NCBI GenBank assembly: GCA_943704495.1
Contig: CALSCR010000814.1
Coordinates: 1-36,736 of the forward strand
Source: Pigoraptor chileana
Taxonomy: Eukaryota; Opisthokonta; Filasterea
DNA length: 36,736 nt
Direction of reading: 5' to 3'
Below are positions 33,657-36,736 of this stretch, one piece after another. Each line of letters opens with the position of its first letter. Position 1 is the first letter of the stretch. A model generated the notes under the pieces. It had not been told where the DNA came from, did not search any database, and saw only the letters and a list, made by a program, of their open reading frames with translations. The position numbers were made by a program, and so were the translations under genes.

Positions 33657-34247
33657 TGTTGCAATGTGTATATGTAAAAAGATATAAATTAAGCTTTAAA
33701 AAGACGACTTGTAAGTCTGTCTGATTGTCGCCGTGAGAGAATATGAGTATGTGTCACAGCCCTCTTTATGTCAATCGGGGTCTGTGTGGCTCACACACTG
33801 CAGACCGGCACACAAGCCACACAAGCCACACACACACACATATATATATATATACATACACACACACATATATATACATACACACACACATATATATACA
33901 TACACACACACATAAAAACACACACGCATACGTACACCCATACACCATACACACACCATACACACTCGCGCATTAACACGCACACCCCATACACACACAC
34001 GCACAAAGGGCGGTCCCTGTTGCACACCGAGCGACTGGGTGTGTCAGTATGGTGCAATTAGCGTCGGGGAATCGGGGAGAGTGTGCGGTGACGTCATGCT
34101 CGTAGCAAATCGCACCCCGGATGTTCCTCCCTGTTACTCCAACGGACTGGAAGTGCGCGGGCGAATTTTAAAAAAACACAAATTCATCTATATAATCGCG
34201 GTTTGATTTGCCTTGAATAACAGTCTCTGACCACACAACACTCGAGA
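33657..34247. promoter_or_regulatory. Divergent promoter region with microsatellite
   Basis: It separates the unrecognised gene (-) from the ACOT13-type gene (+) by 591 bp. The middle is a CA/TA microsatellite and derived sequence (about 33829-33990). No clear TATA box at either end. Promoter function is inferred from position. Confidence 0.45.
33829..33924. repeat. Compound (CA)n/(TA)n microsatellite
   Basis: Alternating CA and TA blocks of about 30 bp repeat three times, like the compound tract at 1075-1197. It lies between genes, not in an intron. Confidence 0.95.
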
Positions 34248-34971
34248 ATGACGCACGGAAAGCACGTTCTCCAGACCGCGCGCACCATTTTCACAGCGCT
34301 CACAGAAGGGCGTGGCTTTGATCGCGTGCTGAGGGGAGTGAATATCACTGAGGCCGCCGAGGGGCGATGCGTGTGCGAGTTTGTTGTTGGGGAGGATCAT
34401 GTGGTGGGTCATTCTGGTGTTTCATTATTTTCTCTGAAAACTTATATATTTGTTGTTTTTTTTGTTGTTGAATTTTGTCCTTTGACAGTCTTTTGTGCAG
34501 TGAGAGTACGGTACCTGATATTCGTTTGGCACTGTTGTTCGTATTATACTCAAACGCCCACGCATACACACAACGCACAGAATCGTGGAGGCACTCTCCA
34601 TGGAGGCCTGACCGCAACGCTTGTTGACATTGTGAGCACGATCGCGATTGCCACGACGGGATCCGGTGCACCTGGTGTCAGTACGGGCATGAATATCACG
34701 TGAGTGTTCCCACAGTATGCGCCTGTTCCTTGTTGTTTGTTGGTCACGGAAAGATCGCCCACAGCTGACATGGGGTTGGCTGGATTGTGATTTATTGCTG
34801 CGCCTGTGCAGTTATATCAGCGCAGCTAACGAAGGAGATAAGATCGAGGTGGATGCGAAAGTACTGCGGGCAGGACGCACACTCGCTTTCGCTACGGTCG
34901 ATCTACGAAAGGTTGATGGCAAGATCGTTGCCCAGGGTACACACACAAAGTTTGTTGGTTCATCAAAGTAA
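34248..34971 (+). CDS. ACOT13: Acyl-CoA thioesterase, ACOT13/THEM2 type (hotdog fold)
   Basis: Hydrolyses acyl-CoA to free fatty acid and CoA; animal relatives sit in mitochondria and cytosol as tetramers. Exons 34248-34403, 34581-34699 and 34812-34971 give 144 residues, the usual family length (human 140). The match to THEM2 runs along the whole chain: GRGFDRVL at the start, NRGGTLHGGLTATLVD over the active site (Asn53, His59-Gly-Gly and Asp68, where human has Asn50 and Asp65), GAPGVSTGMNITY, VLRAGRTLAFATVDLRK, and IAQGTHTKF at the end. Splice sites GTGGGT and GTGAGT fit by phase. No obvious mitochondrial presequence is seen. Confidence 0.96.
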
Positions 34972-35419
34972 ACCGAGACAAATGGTACTGACTTTCGTAT
35001 TGTTGTCGCAAACTGACGGATCAACCGTAGATTAATCTCTCATTTGGGGTCTTTTGTGCAGCTGTATTGGGGCATGCCGTTTGAACTCACAAACAAAGCT
35101 GGCACAATCATATCACAATCGATAATTTGTGAGAGCGCATTCAGCAATCCGAATTGTCTCCACGCGCATCTCTGCATCACTGCTAAAGTTTTGATGTATG
35201 TATATTGTGAACGTGAACGCAACGCAGCAAGAAACGCAAATAGAAGCATAGAAGCAGCAGCGGGCGGCAGGCGCGAGACGACGATGGCGCTCAAAGACGA
35301 GGCGAGCAGTAATGACAGAATTGCGCACGCGGGGGGCTATACATTTTGCATGCTGATGTCATAATTTGACACAGCAGCTATTTGAGGTATGAGGAACACA
35401 CAGAAGACGCGGCCTTTCT
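34972..35419. other. Convergent 3' region ACOT13/Sel1 gene
   Basis: It holds the two facing 3' flanks. I see no gene, repeat or structure in it. Confidence 0.6.
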
Positions 35420-36580
35420 TCACGAGCATCCTGACATTAATTTCCGGCTGAGTTGTGCAAACACATCGGCATCGAGTGTGCTTGCGCGCGTGTACCATCT
35501 GTGCGCCTCGTCCCTCTGCGTTGTCACGGGTCCGCGATGGAAGACTGATGTTCCGTGCTCGAGGCAGCGCGCCAGATAGAAGCATGCAATGGCCAGACCC
35601 TTCCTCTCGTAGTCGTCCGTTGCGGGCTCCTGCTTTGACGCGCGCCGCACAGCCCCTTCAATGTCGACGGCGGCCAGCGCTTTCCGCGCCCATTCCTCAG
35701 CGTTTGTCCGCATGCGTCGAGAGTAGTAGTATCCCGCGAGATTTGCGCGGGAAAATACGGCCGCGGAGGTGTTTTCGGCGGATGCGCGCTTGTACCATGC
35801 AACGGCAGACGACTCGTTTGGTGACGTCCCCGCGCCCATCTGCAACATAAATCCAACGATCCTGCAAGCAAAGGAATCAAACGAAAAGTGGGAGAGAGTT
35901 GGCACGATTAAAAAATATGCAACCAAATAATGTGAGGATGAATCATGACGACAGAGAGGGCGCACCCTTCCACGGGGCCAGCGAGCAGCACAAGAAAAGA
36001 CGCACACTAAAAACGCACCCCATCGATCGGACGTTGCCGTTGTGTGCAGCAGCAAGATGCCACTTGAATGCTTTTGTCAGATCTCGAAAGTCGTCGGTCG
36101 AGTAGAGCATGCCCAGCATACCCTGGGCGTCTGCGCTTCCCTCGGCCTTGCCATCCCGCGCCGCACGGAGCCACCACTTTTCCGCCTGTGTCGTGTGGGG
36201 TTTAGTGAGTGTTACTGAGTGTGTGGTGATGTCTCTCAATCTGAGACGGTTGCGCTTTTTTGTGCAACTGTGAACCCATGTTATCACCTACAAAGCCACA
36301 AGAACGCAACAACGGCTACATATAATACAACCCATACCCGACAACACTACATATGGTGGCGCAATCCGCCACAATCGCACATAAGAATGTCAGAGTTTGA
36401 ACAGCTTGACACACAGCTGACAACTTGTTCTTTTGTCCTTACCTCTGCTTCTGATGGAGGCACCCCGTGGCCGGTAAAGTGGGCCATTCCGAGGTTATAC
36501 TGCGCCGCGCAGATTATGTCCATGGGTGTGTCGGGATTGGTGGACTCTGCCACTTGCCTCATGTAGTCCAGACCTTTTTT
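35420..36580 (-). CDS. Sel1-repeat (SLR/TPR-like) protein, 5' partial
   Basis: Minus-strand exons 36580-36443, 36185-36019 and 35861-35420 join in frame to give the last 248 residues; earlier exons lie beyond the right edge. Sel1-like repeats are visible: GLDYMRQVAE; AAQYNLGMAHFTGHGVPPSEAEAEKWWLRAARDG (shown here across the splice as AQYNLGMAHFTGHG then AEKWWLRAARDG); AQGMLGMLYSTDD with AFKWHLAAAHNGN; IVGFMLQMGAGTS with AVAWYKRASAEN; and a degenerate copy with DEAHRWYTRAS near the end. Such solenoids are scaffolds in ER-associated degradation and signalling, but repeats alone do not set the role. The junction GG|G ATC restores a canonical repeat, supporting the splice choice. Confidence 0.85.
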
Positions 36581-36658
36581 CTGCGAGACAATATAATAGC
36601 GCAGGGGAGGTTGTTTAGTGTAATATCCACTTGTCATCAAACGAACTGAGGAGGGCTT

Positions 36659-36661
<3 letters not shown>

Positions 36662-36736
<75 letters not shown>
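36662..36736. repeat. (GT)n microsatellite at the right edge
   Basis: At least 37 GT units run to the end of the window, CA in the sense of the Sel1 gene, about 70 bp upstream of its first visible acceptor (AG at 36582-36581). As on the left, the sequence stops within the repeat. Confidence 0.97.

Noticed and set aside
1-36736. Prokaryotic or viral origin of the window
   Set aside because: Spliced genes with GT..AG introns and a SWI/SNF, cap-binding, HSF and COX17 gene set are nuclear eukaryotic. No operon layout, CRISPR array or rRNA is seen.

Overview
The window is nuclear DNA of a eukaryote, most likely a unicellular one. Most genes have several short introns with ordinary GT..AG ends, the standard genetic code fits (TAA, TAG and TGA all end reading frames), and dinucleotide microsatellites are abundant. 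Gene content (SMARCB1/SNF5, cap-binding NCBP2, HSF, KDM8/JMJD5, DCAKD, COX17, DNA polymerase kappa, a ZNFX1-type helicase, ACOT13) is broadly eukaryotic, with close resemblance to animal sequences. I cannot name the species. The window begins inside a CA repeat and ends inside a GT repeat, so the genes at both edges are cut.

Layout, left to right: 74-3768 (+) SNF5/SMARCB1 with a C-terminal GATA finger, 5' end missing; 4496-5884 (-) NCBP2; 5885-8780 long intergenic stretch with an AT-rich tandem repeat; 8781-11517 (+) heat shock factor; 11518-13201 intergenic; 13202-14985 (+) KDM8; 15298-16862 (-) dephospho-CoA kinase of the DCAKD type; 17355-17733 (+) COX17, divergent from DCAKD; 18483-21399 (-) DNA polymerase kappa; 22333-23799 (-) F-box protein with about 19 twenty-residue leucine-rich repeats; 23960-31203 (+) a giant ZNFX1-like protein starting only 160 bp from the F-box gene; 32042-33656 (-) a Cys-rich protein I do not recognise; 34248-34971 (+) ACOT13-type thioesterase; 35420-36580 (-) a Sel1-repeat protein, 5' end missing.

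All exon coordinates were worked out by hand from splice-site signals, reading phase and, where a family is known, conserved protein motifs. In each model the exon lengths sum to an intact frame. The genes do not form one pathway: they cover chromatin and transcription (SNF5, HSF, KDM8), RNA (NCBP2, ZNFX1), DNA damage tolerance (POLK), mitochondrial and CoA metabolism (COX17, DCAKD, ACOT13) and protein turnover or scaffolding (F-box, Sel1). The most interesting unit is the divergent F-box/LRR and ZNFX1-like pair. The LRR gene shows recent tandem amplification. The helicase joins an unassigned N-terminal region, a C3H1 finger, an SF1 helicase, NFX1-type fingers, a RING-like segment and an RZ finger in one 2266-residue chain. 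Also notable are GT or CA microsatellites fused directly to splice sites, a 24-nt micro-exon in HSF, and an unassigned Cys-rich gene.
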